From Neltuma alba (taxonomy: Eukaryota; Streptophyta; Magnoliopsida; Fabales; Fabaceae), in assembly GCF_004799145.2 (NCBI RefSeq), contig NW_021635468.1, positions 1-64,000 of the forward strand: a stretch of 64,000 nt of DNA, in the 5' to 3' direction. This document shows, piece after piece, positions 11,792 to 22,533 of the stretch. The position numbers and the translations under genes are program-made. The notes below the pieces were generated by a model that did not search any database, was not told the DNA's origin, and saw only the letters and a program-made list of their open reading frames with translations. The stretch's first letter is position 1, and every line of letters begins with the position of its first letter.

Positions 11792-12377
11792 AACAAGTAG
11801 ATTTATTTGAAGCTTGTGTGTATTTGAGTAGTATCGTGTCCTCAGAATTTGTTGTGTTCGCTTTCATTCTGTGTAATACTCTTTCAAATTGCAATTGCAT
11901 AAGTCGCATAAGGATTCAAACCTTGCTGTTAGTTCAGAGCACATCTTAAGCCCACTCACTGATGAAATGTTAAACCATCATTATTCATCATGTTATTTTT
12001 TAAACCCAGATGCAATTTTTGTCCATAAAATCCCACAAAAATGTAGCTTTAATCAGTGTGATTTACCAATAAGTTGCTCCCAAAGTGTAGCCCCTATTTT
12101 TTTCTTATAGCCAATACACTTAATTGGTAAGGATATTTTAAGAAAGACAACACATATTTATTACAAATAACTAACTTAACATATTTTTTAATCTCTTCAA
12201 ATTAGTCAACTAGCTCTTATAATTAAGATCCGAGGCTACTTTTCCATCGGACCGTTACTTCCCATTGATAAAAGCAGGATTGATTAGCTTGATAGCTTCT
12301 TCCTTAAGTCATCTGGCAAACGCAGAAACGAGCCAAGCAAATCTCCAATCCTCTCACTTCATTTTTCCTTGACTCGG
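11792..12377. other. intergenic with partial MITE
   Basis: Downstream of the DUF247 stop there is no supported gene. About 12110-12237 is a truncated copy of the MITE family seen complete at 40230-40496 and 54138-54398 (shared CTTAATTGGTAAGGATATTTTAAG, TATTTATTACAAATAACTAA and TTAGTCAACTAGCTCTTATAATTA). Confidence 0.5.
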
Positions 12378-13995
12378 TGTCGTTGTCCTCAGCCTGTCAC
12401 CATCTTGGTCCGCGTGCTCCTCAACCCGTCGCCGTCGTTCACGGATGCTCGGTGATCCTCAGTACGCCGTCTGTCGCGTAGCTCTGCTAACCCCATCAAT
12501 TTGCAGAGCTCCCTCTTCCCGGTAGTCTATCCCTTCTTAATAATTTCGATTTTTAAACTTCAAACGTAAGATGTGACTGAACCTCTGATCTGTGATGGAG
12601 TATTCTTACAACTGCATTCACTGGTTGCCAGAAGTAAAAGGAACCTAATGTGAACTGGTCGTACGTAGCTGGGATTAAAAATAATGATTAACTCGGGTTT
12701 GTTACGTATTTTACATTAGCTGGTAAATAACATATTATTATTGTAATTTGGCCTTGGGATAGCATGTAATATTTTTAATTAAATTATATTACTTTAATCC
12801 TAGCCGATCTGACCGGCGACTCTTGAACATTCCCTTTAGAACCTTGCTAAATATTGTGCATGCCTATCGCATGTGGCATAGTGGGGCAGAGACCAGCGTA
12901 CTTCGAGTAATCCAAGTGCATTTTGTGTAAGTTGTAATTGCTGAATAAAAAATGACAACAAAGCCGGCTATGATTAGTAACAATTTAATATTCCAGGACA
13001 AATAACAATATGACAACTCACAATCAAGGTAACATAATTTTTGGTTCTTAAAATTTGATCATATTTTAGTTTGGGTCCATCAAATTGCAAACTCATGATT
13101 TTAATCCCTGGAATTTAATATGTTTTAAAATGTTAGTTTCTAGAACCTGGAGGTATAATTGTGTTAAAATTTGTTGAAGTGTCATAAACAGCACCAAAAT
13201 ATTGATGTTGGACTCACAAAATAGTGCGTAATTGGATTTTGTGTAGATAATAAAGAGGGGAGAAAACACGAATAGGTCCTCGAAACATAGCCATTCCTCT
13301 GAGAAGTTATTCACTATATTTTAAGAATTCATCCTTTGTCGTCCTCTACATTGTGTTTTGAGGATCTTCTCTCTTTCTCTCTGTGTTTTTTTGTTTATCC
13401 ACATCAGAGCTAGTTATGCATCATTTAGTGAGTTCGCATCACTATTTTAATGTTAATTATGACACTTTCATAGATTTTAGCACCATTACACTCTTAGACT
13501 AAATTCGAGGAACTAAAAATTTTGAAATTTGAGAAACCAAGAGTAAAACATATCCAAGTTTCCGGAACCAAAAATTATATTAATTGCATACAAAGCAAGT
13601 CAACTTTATTGAGACTAAGCATATAGGGGATGATGAGGTGGTGCCCAACGTAATTTCGCAATGCAAACACCTTCATGTGATCCAATGAAAAAATGGCTTG
13701 GAAAGATTCTGCCGAAAGACTTTACGGATTTAAAATTTAAAAAATGAAAGCTAAATTAATTGAGATTTCTTGTGGTGGCCCATATTATTTTTAATTAAAT
13801 GGGCATACGTTAAAGTCATGAGGTTATAAGCCAACAACTTTTCATTCACAGAAAGCTCTCTTGCCACTGGGCTACAAGAACATTACCGGCGCATTCATCA
13901 TTATTTCAGAGCATAGATAGATGCTAGGCAACCAAAGCCGGTTATGACTTGCTTGTTGCTTCTATCGTTGACTAGTTACAGGGTGATGATAAGGA
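12378..13995. repeat. segmental duplication, 5' flank of TNL-A (copy A)
   Basis: This interval is homologous to the 5' flank of TNL-B (38150-40877). Shared blocks include CTCCATCAATTTGCAGAGCTCCCTC-like sequence near 12500, GATGTGACTGAACCTCTGAT, and the stretch 13590-13995 right up to the ATG, which matches about 40510-40877 closely. A TIR-bearing element from about 13034 to 13578 (ATAATTTTTGGTTC ends) lies inside and is also present in copy B, so it inserted before the locus duplicated. No protein is encoded. A CCGGTAGTCT junction near 12520 could be the donor of a non-coding leader exon, but this is a guess. Confidence 0.75.
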
Positions 13996-14005
13996 TTTCT
14001 ATCCC

Positions 14006-14607
14006 ATGGAGTATTTGGAGAGCAGCCCATCATCGTTGAAACCGAGTCATGTATATATCAGCTTTAGAGGTGATGAAGACACTCGTAAATTCATGCATAG
14101 CCTTTCGGCTGCTCTGAAAGCAGAAGGCTTCATAATCTTTGGAGATGATAAGAAGCTTGAAACGCCAGGCTCCAATCTTCCACCTCACCTTCTTCAAGCA
14201 ATTCGTGAGTCGTGGATTTGGATTGTTGTCTTCTCCAAGAACTATGCTTCTTCATGTTGGTGTTTAGAGGAACTGTCACAGGTTGCTGGGCACATCATTA
14301 CTCCTGAGATTGAAGCTCCGCGTAGGCGCCCATCATCATCAGTTTTTTGCGCTCTGACGTCGTGCTGTTCTCATGTCGGTCCTGAACCACAAGAAATGTG
14401 CGAAGCAGGGATAGACAAGGTGAACAGATGGAGGAAAGCTCTGAAACAAGGGTGCCGTGTCTCTGGCCGCCGGAGTCTACCAGATAGGGTCATAACAGTT
14501 TATTACGATGTGGATCCAAAATCCTTTGCTCAACATATTCAACAAGCATGGACACAAGATTCATTTGAGATACCCCAATGGAAGAGGAAGGCTATCGAGC
14601 AAGTGGC
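14006..14607 (+). pseudogene. TNL-A, TIR exon (5' part), disrupted TIR-NBS-LRR gene
   Basis: Codons 1 to about 200 of a TIR domain: SHVYISFRGDEDTRKFMHSL (beta A/alpha A), IIFGDDKKLETP, LPPHLLQAIRESWIWIVVFS, KNYASSCWCLEELSQ with the Glu that is catalytic in NAD-cleaving plant TIRs, and later VYYDVDPKSF. Between CLEEL and YYDVDP are about 55 more residues than usual. The exon stops abruptly at 14607, where an LTR begins, and resumes at about 24721-24750 (ending at the GT donor at 24751). The gene would have encoded an intracellular immune receptor. It cannot now, because of the insertion here, two frameshifts in the next exon, and a foreign 3' end. Confidence 0.85.
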
Positions 14608-14986
14608 TGTCACGTTAGTGAGTGTAATAAAATCGACGCAAGCAATTAACAGCTCTGAATGTATATATGCATATCAATAGAGTGCAATTACAGAGCTTAT
14701 TCGGCCTTCACGAATTGAGCCACTCGAAACAGAATAACAGAAAGAACAGAATGTCAGAATAATGCAGGGGGAAAGGATTACAGAGAATCTGTCAGGACGG
14801 AAATCACAATATCATTCACACCCCTTCCCTCTAACCACCTGTCCTTATATACCCAATTCCGTGTTTTCTAGTTCTCGAAGTTTCCAAGGCCTCTTCCGTG
14901 CTCGCTGGCTTCTTCGCAGTATGTTGGGCTGCTCCACGACTCTTGGATCATCCTCATCAAAGCCCAAATTGTCCGCATCTGTTACA
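14608..14986 (-). repeat. LTR 1 of the Gypsy array (379 bp)
   Basis: It begins TG and ends CA. In element sense this is the 3' LTR of unit A. It contains TATATAAGG (minus strand, about 14853-14843), the likely TATA box of U3. The integrase frame enters this LTR and stops at 14845. Confidence 0.9.
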
Positions 14987-15927
14987 ATACCCCCCTCATA
15001 AGCTCGGACCTTGTCCTCAAGGTCCACTGATGGGTACAGCATCTTGAGGGCCTCATAATCCTCCCAGGTGGGTTCCAGAGCACCATCCCACTGAACCAAG
15101 AGCTGTTGAACGCGGTCTTTGCCACGGTGGACCCAACGCATGTCCTGAATGGTCACTGGTTGACAAATGGGACCTTCGGGAGTAGTACACAGAGGGAGTG
15201 GCAGATAAGATCGAACTGGTTCGGTCCCATAAAACTTTTTAAGAACAGAGACATGGAAGACTGGGTGAATCTTGGCATGATCCGGAAGTGCTAAACGATA
15301 AGCGACTGAACCAATCCGCTCAATCACTTGGAATGGCCCGAAGTAAACGAGAGCAAGTTTCTGAAATCGACGGAGCTGAACAGAGTGTTGACGGTATGGT
15401 TGTAGTCGAACCAAAACCCAATCATCGACTGAAAACTCGACCTCCCGCCGTTTAGCATCGGCGTATCTCTTCATTCTGTCTTGGGCCCTTTTAATATTGG
15501 CCTTCAAAATAGCCAGGAGTTCGTCTCTTTGTTCCAATTGGTGATGCACATCAAAAGGAGTATCTTCAAGAGAAGAATGGCGAATGATAGGTGGCGGCTC
15601 TCTACCATATACTATTTTAAATGGAGACATTCCCGTCGAATGATGGAAAGAAGTGTTATACCACAGCTCAGCCCATGGTAAGAATCGAAGCCACTGTCGT
15701 GGATAATCATGAACAAAGCACCGTAGATACATTTCAAGACACTTATTAAGAGCTTCAGATTGACCGTCTGACTGGGGATGATAAGCGGAGCTGAAATGCA
15801 ACTTCGTCCCCTGTAATTTCATTAAATGGCGCCAGAAAGCACTCATGAAGACCTTATCACGATCAGACACGATGGTTTTGGGCAGACCGTGGAGCTTGAC
15901 AATATGTTGAACAAAAGCTTCGGCCAC
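14845..15927 (-). CDS. Gypsy unit A: integrase catalytic/C-terminal part with chromodomain-like end
   Basis: A fragment of the polyprotein separated from the upstream pol frame by an in-frame TAA at 15966-15964; the frame is otherwise continuous. It carries the second half of the DDE integrase core (KTIVSDRDKVF with Asp, then SAYHPQSDGQSE with the final Glu), the GPFQVIERIGSVAYRL barrel, and a WDGALEPTWEDYEAL...LEDKV segment resembling the chromodomain of plant chromoviruses. The last 47 or so residues are encoded inside the LTR, ending at the TATA box. Because of the upstream stop this part would not be made as a normal polyprotein. Confidence 0.85.
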   Translation of the reverse strand: MAEAFVQHIVKLHGLPKTIVSDRDKVFMSAFWRHLMKLQGTKLHFSSAYHPQSDGQSEALNKCLEMYLRCFVHDYPRQWLRFLPWAELWYNTSFHHSTGMSPFKIVYGREPPPIIRHSSLEDTPFDVHHQLEQRDELLAILKANIKRAQDRMKRYADAKRREVEFSVDDWVLVRLQPYRQHSVQLRRFQKLALVYFGPFQVIERIGSVAYRLALPDHAKIHPVFHVSVLKKFYGTEPVRSYLPLPLCTTPEGPICQPVTIQDMRWVHRGKDRVQQLLVQWDGALEPTWEDYEALKMLYPSVDLEDKVRAYEGGIVTDADNLGFDEDDPRVVEQPNILRRSQRARKRPWKLRELENTELGI

Positions 15928-15966
15928 CTGAATACTCGAGAAGTTACCCGGAAGAGCAATAAAGTG

Positions 15967-17649
15967 TTAGTATTTGGATAGGCGATCCACAACCACCAGA
16001 ATTGCTGCATAATGATTAACCGCCGGTAATCCTATAATGAAATCCATCGCAATGTCTTCCCATATATGATCTGGAATGGGTAACGGTTGTAATAACCCCG
16101 CAGGACTCACTTGCGCTACCTTAGCTTGCTGACAGACAGAGCAACTACGAATATAGTGGCGTACATCTCGGCGCATGTGTTTCCAAAAAAATATACCAGC
16201 GATCCGGTACAGAGTTCGCATAAAACCAGCATGCCCTCCCACGACTGACGAATGAAACTCGGTCAGAATAGTATGGATTAAATGAGGTTTATCATTGGGG
16301 ATCACCAACCGATTATTCCAATATAATTCTCCATTCCGAATATTATAGTGTGGGTCAACACTATCACCTTGCTGTATTCTTTTCTTTAATCCCTGTATCT
16401 CGTCCGATGACTGAGTCTCCCGAGCCACCATATCCATCAAGGGATCATTGATTGCAGACAGGGCCATGCAAGTGACACGGGATAAGGCATCTGCCGCCTG
16501 GTTGTGTCGTCCAGGCTTATATTCGATAGAAAACTGATATCCCAATAGCTTAGGTAAGCATGCTTCTTGCTCAGGAGTTTGAATGGTTTGATCTGTAAGA
16601 TGCCGAAGGCTAGCATGGTCAGTTCGAATGATAAATGGGTGACCGAAGAGGTAGTGCCGGAACTTGGCCACCGCCTCAGTGATGGCGTACAATTCGCGTA
16701 CATATACTGATTGCCTCTGCATGCGTGGGGAGAGTTGCCTTGAAAAGAAAGCAATGGGATGCTGTTCTTGGCTCAATACTGCGCCGATGCCGCTACCCGA
16801 AGCATCCGTCTCCAAGATAAAGGGTTTGGAGAAATCAGGAAGTGCTAATACTGGGGCTTGTGTTAAAGCTTGTTTCAGATTATCAAAAGCAATTTGGGCC
16901 GCTGAAGACCAAATGAAAGCATTTTTGCATAGTAATTTCGTTAAGGGCTCTGCTTTCTGGGCGTAACTTTTAATAAATCTACGATAGTACCCACTCAAGC
17001 CTAAGAATCCCCTCAATTGGCTGACTGATTCAGGTACGGGCCAATCCTGAACAGCCTTTAATTTTTCCGGGTCCATTTCAACCCCATTCCCTGAAACTAT
17101 ATGACCCAGATACTCCACGCGCCGCCTGCCAAATGTACATTTCGGCATTTTTGCATATAATTGATGATGCAATAAAATCTTTAAAACAGCTTCAAGGTGT
17201 GTAAGATGGGACTCCCATGTGGGGCTGTAAATTAATATGTCATCGAAGAAAATTAAGACAAAACGTCGGATGAATGGTCTGAAGATTGTGTTCATGAGTG
17301 CCTGAAATGTGGCTGGGGCGTTGGTTAATCCAAACGGCATCACGAGCCATTCATACAACCCCAAATGAGTGCGGAAGGCCGTCTTCTCCCGATCCTCCTT
17401 GCGCATCAAAATTTGGTGATACCCCGACCGTAGATCCAGCTTAGAATAGAATTCCGATCCATATAGTTCATCCAAGAGTTCATCCACTGTTGGCATCGGA
17501 AAAGCATCTTTAATGGTAGCTGCATTCAGAGCCCGATAATCCACACAAAAACGCCAGGTCCCATCCTTCTTCTTAACCAAAATAACAGGAGCGGAGAATG
17601 GACTAGAACTCGGTTGTACTAATCCTTCCTGAAGCAACTCTGAAACCAT
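15967..17649 (-). CDS. Gypsy unit A: reverse transcriptase, RNase H, integrase N-terminal part
   Basis: The frame is open from 17667 to the TAA at 15964. RT motifs: WRFCVDYRALN, KLDLRSGYHQI and the catalytic FFDDILIYS (a variant of YVDD). RNase H: ILETDASGSGIGAVL and RTDHASLRHL. Integrase zinc-binding HHCC: HSSVVGGHAG...CSVCQQAK, then DFIIGLP with the first catalytic Asp. A TAG (17670-17668) separates it from gag-protease and a TAA ends it before the rest of integrase, so the unit is not autonomous. Confidence 0.9.
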   Translation of the reverse strand: MVSELLQEGLVQPSSSPFSAPVILVKKKDGTWRFCVDYRALNAATIKDAFPMPTVDELLDELYGSEFYSKLDLRSGYHQILMRKEDREKTAFRTHLGLYEWLVMPFGLTNAPATFQALMNTIFRPFIRRFVLIFFDDILIYSPTWESHLTHLEAVLKILLHHQLYAKMPKCTFGRRRVEYLGHIVSGNGVEMDPEKLKAVQDWPVPESVSQLRGFLGLSGYYRRFIKSYAQKAEPLTKLLCKNAFIWSSAAQIAFDNLKQALTQAPVLALPDFSKPFILETDASGSGIGAVLSQEQHPIAFFSRQLSPRMQRQSVYVRELYAITEAVAKFRHYLFGHPFIIRTDHASLRHLTDQTIQTPEQEACLPKLLGYQFSIEYKPGRHNQAADALSRVTCMALSAINDPLMDMVARETQSSDEIQGLKKRIQQGDSVDPHYNIRNGELYWNNRLVIPNDKPHLIHTILTEFHSSVVGGHAGFMRTLYRIAGIFFWKHMRRDVRHYIRSCSVCQQAKVAQVSPAGLLQPLPIPDHIWEDIAMDFIIGLPAVNHYAAILVVVDRLSKY

Positions 17650-17667
17650 GTTTTCGATTTCAGCTTT

Positions 17668-19479
17668 CTAACTGACTGGGTAGCGGTATGGTCGTACCCG
17701 CACGGGACCTGTGCCTGGTAATAAATCGATTCGGTGCTCGTGCCCTCTAGAAGGGGGTAAACCGTGTGGGTTCTCAAACACCTTGGCAAACCGATGAAGC
17801 AGATTCGTGAGTTCCTCCGGTGCCCCCTGATGCTCTACGGTCCCTTGTTCCGACTCATCAATGATCCTTTCCAGCATAAAATATTCAGCTACTGCCTCGA
17901 CTTGCTGCAGGCGACTGAGGTGGTGAAATTGGGCTGATATCACGGTGGGTCCTCTAAATCCCGTCAACGCAATCCATTCTCCATCCTGCAGAAACTTGAT
18001 GGTGGATGTGCTATAGTCAGCAATGTGGGCCCCAAGTGTCTCAAGCCAGTCAGCCCCCATCACCACATCGGTTCCCGTGATTGGTAGTACGTAAAGGGTC
18101 AAAAAAATCGTGTGGCCATTGATCTGTATGCCTACGTCCCGGACCTCTTCTGCACTTTTTAGGATTTTGCCTCCCGTTCCCCCCAACACTCGGATAGGAG
18201 TTGCCTCTTCTATTGGTAATCTTAGATGCGCTACAATGCGAGGATGTATGAAGTTATCCGAACTCCCTCCGTCCAGGAGTATTTGCACCGTCGTTCCCTG
18301 AATAGTGCCCTGAAATCGGATCGTTGCTGGACCTTGAGTTCCTCTTAACGCATAGAGCGATAAATGATGCAACGTAGCGTCAGCTTCAATAATCTCAGGG
18401 GTCTCATCTTCTTCTTCATTTGACTCGCCTTCACTCTGTAATAACATCAGCTGTTTATTCGGGCACCTGTGCGTTGGCGTAAATTTGGCATCACAGGTAT
18501 AGTAGAGTCCCTTTTCTCGCCGTATCTGCATCTCTGCTGCTGTCATTTTTTTAATGGGGGGCATTTTTGGCGTTGGTAATAAGGGAGGTAAGTTTGACTT
18601 TCCTCCTCCCAGGCCCGTTGCGGATGGGTTGGAACGAGCTCCAGTGTAAGGCACTATAGCCTTCGGGATATTCCCACTTCCAGTCGAATTCTTCATTGCC
18701 GAAAATCCCGTGGTCGCCATGTCTGTAAATAGTCGTGCTATGGACATGGCGTGTAATACTGTCGGTGGTCGTTGCAGCAATACATCCCGTTTCAGCTCGG
18801 GCAATAGTCCCCCAAGATAGCAATCCAACAGGGCCGCCTCCGGGATTTCTTCGGTCCGGTTTGCTAGAGCTAGAAATTTCTGATTGTATTCCTCCAGTTT
18901 ACCCCCGAGTCCTTGTTGAGTCAGTTTAAAGAGCTGAGACCGTGGACATTCAAATTGAGTCGGTCCGTATTGAGCTTCTACCGCCTTGGCGAATATACTC
19001 CAAGTCGGAATTCTTCCTGATTTTTCCATCATCTGGAACCACGGCAACACATCTCCATCAAGGTGTACCGACGCGATCATTAACCTCTGCGGGTCTTGTA
19101 TCTCAAAATACTTGAAGTACCTTTCTGCCTTAAAAATCCAGTCCAGCGCATCCGATCCGTCGAAATGTGGAAAATCCACCTTAATGGTTTTATGCGGGTT
19201 CTGACCGAAGTTTACCGATTCTACAATTGGTATGCCGGAGGTTGACTCCTTAAATCTTGGTGGGGACGATTCTGTTTGTTGCTTCCAGCTATCCATCGAC
19301 TGCACTAGGGAATGTAGCAGTGATTCCATAGAATCGAATCGTCGATCAATCTGGTCAAAACGCCCCTTAGCTCCTTCTACAAACTCATTCGTCTTCTTCA
19401 TATCAGCTTGTAGTTCCTTCAGGCGTGTATTCTCTGCCATGTCCCCTATATGTCTCTCAATGAAAGCACCAAATGTCAC
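17668..19479 (-). CDS. Gypsy unit A: gag and aspartic protease
   Basis: A frame of 603 codons; the likely true start is the MAENTRLKEL methionine at 19440, since the first 13 codons lie in the primer-binding/LTR edge. It shows a coiled N terminus (about residues 20-65), the gag core (KVDFPHFDGSDALDWIFKAE and onward), a degenerate zinc knuckle (CDAKFTPTHRCP) and a retropepsin with ILLDGGSSDNFIHP, the DGG form common in plant Gypsy elements. It ends at a TAG just before the RT region. Confidence 0.9.
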   Translation of the reverse strand: MTFGAFIERHIGDMAENTRLKELQADMKKTNEFVEGAKGRFDQIDRRFDSMESLLHSLVQSMDSWKQQTESSPPRFKESTSGIPIVESVNFGQNPHKTIKVDFPHFDGSDALDWIFKAERYFKYFEIQDPQRLMIASVHLDGDVLPWFQMMEKSGRIPTWSIFAKAVEAQYGPTQFECPRSQLFKLTQQGLGGKLEEYNQKFLALANRTEEIPEAALLDCYLGGLLPELKRDVLLQRPPTVLHAMSIARLFTDMATTGFSAMKNSTGSGNIPKAIVPYTGARSNPSATGLGGGKSNLPPLLPTPKMPPIKKMTAAEMQIRREKGLYYTCDAKFTPTHRCPNKQLMLLQSEGESNEEEDETPEIIEADATLHHLSLYALRGTQGPATIRFQGTIQGTTVQILLDGGSSDNFIHPRIVAHLRLPIEEATPIRVLGGTGGKILKSAEEVRDVGIQINGHTIFLTLYVLPITGTDVVMGADWLETLGAHIADYSTSTIKFLQDGEWIALTGFRGPTVISAQFHHLSRLQQVEAVAEYFMLERIIDESEQGTVEHQGAPEELTNLLHRFAKVFENPHGLPPSRGHEHRIDLLPGTGPVRVRPYRYPVS

Positions 19480-19852
19480 GTTAGTGAGTGTAATAAAATC
19501 GACGCAAGCAATTAACAGCTCTGAATGTATATATGCATATCAATAGAGTGCAATTACAGAGCTTATTCGGCCTTCACGAATTGAGCCACTCGAAACAGAA
19601 TAACAGAAAGAACAGAATGTCAGAATAATGCAGGGGGAAAGGATTACAGAGAATCTGTCAGGACGGAAATCACAATATCATTCACACCCCTTCCCTCTAA
19701 CCACCTGTCCTTATATACCCAATTCCGTGTTTTCTAGTTCTCGAAGTTTCCAAGGCCTCTTCCGTGCTCGCTGGCTTCTTCGCAGTATGTTGGGCTGCTC
19801 CACGACTCTTGGATCATCCTCATCAAAGCCCAAATTGTCCGCATCTGTTACA
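19474..19852 (-). repeat. LTR 2 of the Gypsy array (shared middle LTR)
   Basis: Lies exactly 4866 bp from LTR 1 and appears base-identical to it. It serves as 5' LTR of unit A and 3' LTR of unit B. Confidence 0.9.
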
Positions 19853-20793
19853 ATACCCCCCTCATAAGCTCGGACCTTGTCCTCAAGGTCCACTGATGGG
19901 TACAGCATCTTGAGGGCCTCATAATCCTCCCAGGTGGGTTCCAGAGCACCATCCCACTGAACCAAGAGCTGTTGAACGCGGTCTTTGCCACGGTGGACCC
20001 AACGCATGTCCTGAATGGTCACTGGTTGACAAATGGGACCTTCGGGAGTAGTACACAGAGGGAGTGGCAGATAAGATCGAACTGGTTCGGTCCCATAAAA
20101 CTTTTTAAGAACAGAGACATGGAAGACTGGGTGAATCTTGGCATGATCCGGAAGTGCTAAACGATAAGCGACTGAACCAATCCGCTCAATCACTTGGAAT
20201 GGCCCGAAGTAAACGAGAGCAAGTTTCTGAAATCGACGGAGCTGAACAGAGTGTTGACGGTATGGTTGTAGTCGAACCAAAACCCAATCATCGACTGAAA
20301 ACTCGACCTCCCGCCGTTTAGCATCGGCGTATCTCTTCATTCTGTCTTGGGCCCTTTTAATATTGGCCTTCAAAATAGCCAGGAGTTCGTCTCTTTGTTC
20401 CAATTGGTGATGCACATCAAAAGGAGTATCTTCAAGAGAAGAATGGCGAATGATAGGTGGCGGCTCTCTACCATATACTATTTTAAATGGAGACATTCCC
20501 GTCGAATGATGGAAAGAAGTGTTATACCACAGCTCAGCCCATGGTAAGAATCGAAGCCACTGTCGTGGATAATCATGAACAAAGCACCGTAGATACATTT
20601 CAAGACACTTATTAAGAGCTTCAGATTGACCGTCTGACTGGGGATGATAAGCGGAGCTGAAATGCAACTTCGTCCCCTGTAATTTCATTAAATGGCGCCA
20701 GAAAGCACTCATGAAGACCTTATCACGATCAGACACGATGGTTTTGGGCAGACCGTGGAGCTTGACAATATGTTGAACAAAAGCTTCGGCCAC
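19711..20793 (-). CDS. Gypsy unit B: integrase catalytic/C-terminal part
   Basis: The translation is identical over all 360 residues to the unit A copy at 14845-15927, including the same upstream in-frame TAA and the same stop inside the LTR TATA box. Confidence 0.85.
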   Translation of the reverse strand: MAEAFVQHIVKLHGLPKTIVSDRDKVFMSAFWRHLMKLQGTKLHFSSAYHPQSDGQSEALNKCLEMYLRCFVHDYPRQWLRFLPWAELWYNTSFHHSTGMSPFKIVYGREPPPIIRHSSLEDTPFDVHHQLEQRDELLAILKANIKRAQDRMKRYADAKRREVEFSVDDWVLVRLQPYRQHSVQLRRFQKLALVYFGPFQVIERIGSVAYRLALPDHAKIHPVFHVSVLKKFYGTEPVRSYLPLPLCTTPEGPICQPVTIQDMRWVHRGKDRVQQLLVQWDGALEPTWEDYEALKMLYPSVDLEDKVRAYEGGIVTDADNLGFDEDDPRVVEQPNILRRSQRARKRPWKLRELENTELGI

Positions 20794-20832
20794 CTGAATA
20801 CTCGAGAAGTTACCCGGAAGAGCAATAAAGTG

Positions 20833-22515
20833 TTAGTATTTGGATAGGCGATCCACAACCACCAGAATTGCTGCATAATGATTAACCGCCGGTAATCCTA
20901 TAATGAAATCCATCGCAATGTCTTCCCATATATGATCTGGAATGGGTAACGGTTGTAATAACCCCGCAGGACTCACTTGCGCTACCTTAGCTTGCTGACA
21001 GACAGAGCAACTACGAATATAGTGGCGTACATCTCGGCGCATGTGTTTCCAAAAAAATATACCAGCGATCCGGTACAGAGTTCGCATAAAACCAGCATGC
21101 CCTCCCACGACTGACGAATGAAACTCGGTCAGAATAGTATGGATTAAATGAGGTTTATCATTGGGGATCACCAACCGATTATTCCAATATAATTCTCCAT
21201 TCCGAATATTATAGTGTGGGTCAACACTATCACCTTGCTGTATTCTTTTCTTTAATCCCTGTATCTCGTCCGATGACTGAGTCTCCCGAGCCACCATATC
21301 CATCAAGGGATCATTGATTGCAGACAGGGCCATGCAAGTGACACGGGATAAGGCATCTGCCGCCTGGTTGTGTCGTCCAGGCTTATATTCGATAGAAAAC
21401 TGATATCCCAATAGCTTAGGTAAGCATGCTTCTTGCTCAGGAGTTTGAATGGTTTGATCTGTAAGATGCCGAAGGCTAGCATGGTCAGTTCGAATGATAA
21501 ATGGGTGACCGAAGAGGTAGTGCCGGAACTTGGCCACCGCCTCAGTGATGGCGTACAATTCGCGTACATATACTGATTGCCTCTGCATGCGTGGGGAGAG
21601 TTGCCTTGAAAAGAAAGCAATGGGATGCTGTTCTTGGCTCAATACTGCGCCGATGCCGCTACCCGAAGCATCCGTCTCCAAGATAAAGGGTTTGGAGAAA
21701 TCAGGAAGTGCTAATACTGGGGCTTGTGTTAAAGCTTGTTTCAGATTATCAAAAGCAATTTGGGCCGCTGAAGACCAAATGAAAGCATTTTTGCATAGTA
21801 ATTTCGTTAAGGGCTCTGCTTTCTGGGCGTAACTTTTAATAAATCTACGATAGTACCCACTCAAGCCTAAGAATCCCCTCAATTGGCTGACTGATTCAGG
21901 TACGGGCCAATCCTGAACAGCCTTTAATTTTTCCGGGTCCATTTCAACCCCATTCCCTGAAACTATATGACCCAGATACTCCACGCGCCGCCTGCCAAAT
22001 GTACATTTCGGCATTTTTGCATATAATTGATGATGCAATAAAATCTTTAAAACAGCTTCAAGGTGTGTAAGATGGGACTCCCATGTGGGGCTGTAAATTA
22101 ATATGTCATCGAAGAAAATTAAGACAAAACGTCGGATGAATGGTCTGAAGATTGTGTTCATGAGTGCCTGAAATGTGGCTGGGGCGTTGGTTAATCCAAA
22201 CGGCATCACGAGCCATTCATACAACCCCAAATGAGTGCGGAAGGCCGTCTTCTCCCGATCCTCCTTGCGCATCAAAATTTGGTGATACCCCGACCGTAGA
22301 TCCAGCTTAGAATAGAATTCCGATCCATATAGTTCATCCAAGAGTTCATCCACTGTTGGCATCGGAAAAGCATCTTTAATGGTAGCTGCATTCAGAGCCC
22401 GATAATCCACACAAAAACGCCAGGTCCCATCCTTCTTCTTAACCAAAATAACAGGAGCGGAGAATGGACTAGAACTCGGTTGTACTAATCCTTCCTGAAG
22501 CAACTCTGAAACCAT
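20833..22515 (-). CDS. Gypsy unit B: reverse transcriptase, RNase H, integrase N-terminal part
   Basis: Identical over 560 residues to the unit A copy at 15967-17649, bounded by the same TAG and TAA. RT, RNase H and HHCC motifs are all present. Confidence 0.9.
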   Translation of the reverse strand: MVSELLQEGLVQPSSSPFSAPVILVKKKDGTWRFCVDYRALNAATIKDAFPMPTVDELLDELYGSEFYSKLDLRSGYHQILMRKEDREKTAFRTHLGLYEWLVMPFGLTNAPATFQALMNTIFRPFIRRFVLIFFDDILIYSPTWESHLTHLEAVLKILLHHQLYAKMPKCTFGRRRVEYLGHIVSGNGVEMDPEKLKAVQDWPVPESVSQLRGFLGLSGYYRRFIKSYAQKAEPLTKLLCKNAFIWSSAAQIAFDNLKQALTQAPVLALPDFSKPFILETDASGSGIGAVLSQEQHPIAFFSRQLSPRMQRQSVYVRELYAITEAVAKFRHYLFGHPFIIRTDHASLRHLTDQTIQTPEQEACLPKLLGYQFSIEYKPGRHNQAADALSRVTCMALSAINDPLMDMVARETQSSDEIQGLKKRIQQGDSVDPHYNIRNGELYWNNRLVIPNDKPHLIHTILTEFHSSVVGGHAGFMRTLYRIAGIFFWKHMRRDVRHYIRSCSVCQQAKVAQVSPAGLLQPLPIPDHIWEDIAMDFIIGLPAVNHYAAILVVVDRLSKY

Positions 22516-22533
22516 GTTTTCGATTTCAGCTTT

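Noticed and set aside
16437..16966. Open frames of about 100 codons on both strands inside the Gypsy pol region (and their copies 4866 bp on)
   Set aside because: They overlap the RT/RNase H frame in other frames and have no family motifs; shadows of the real polyprotein.
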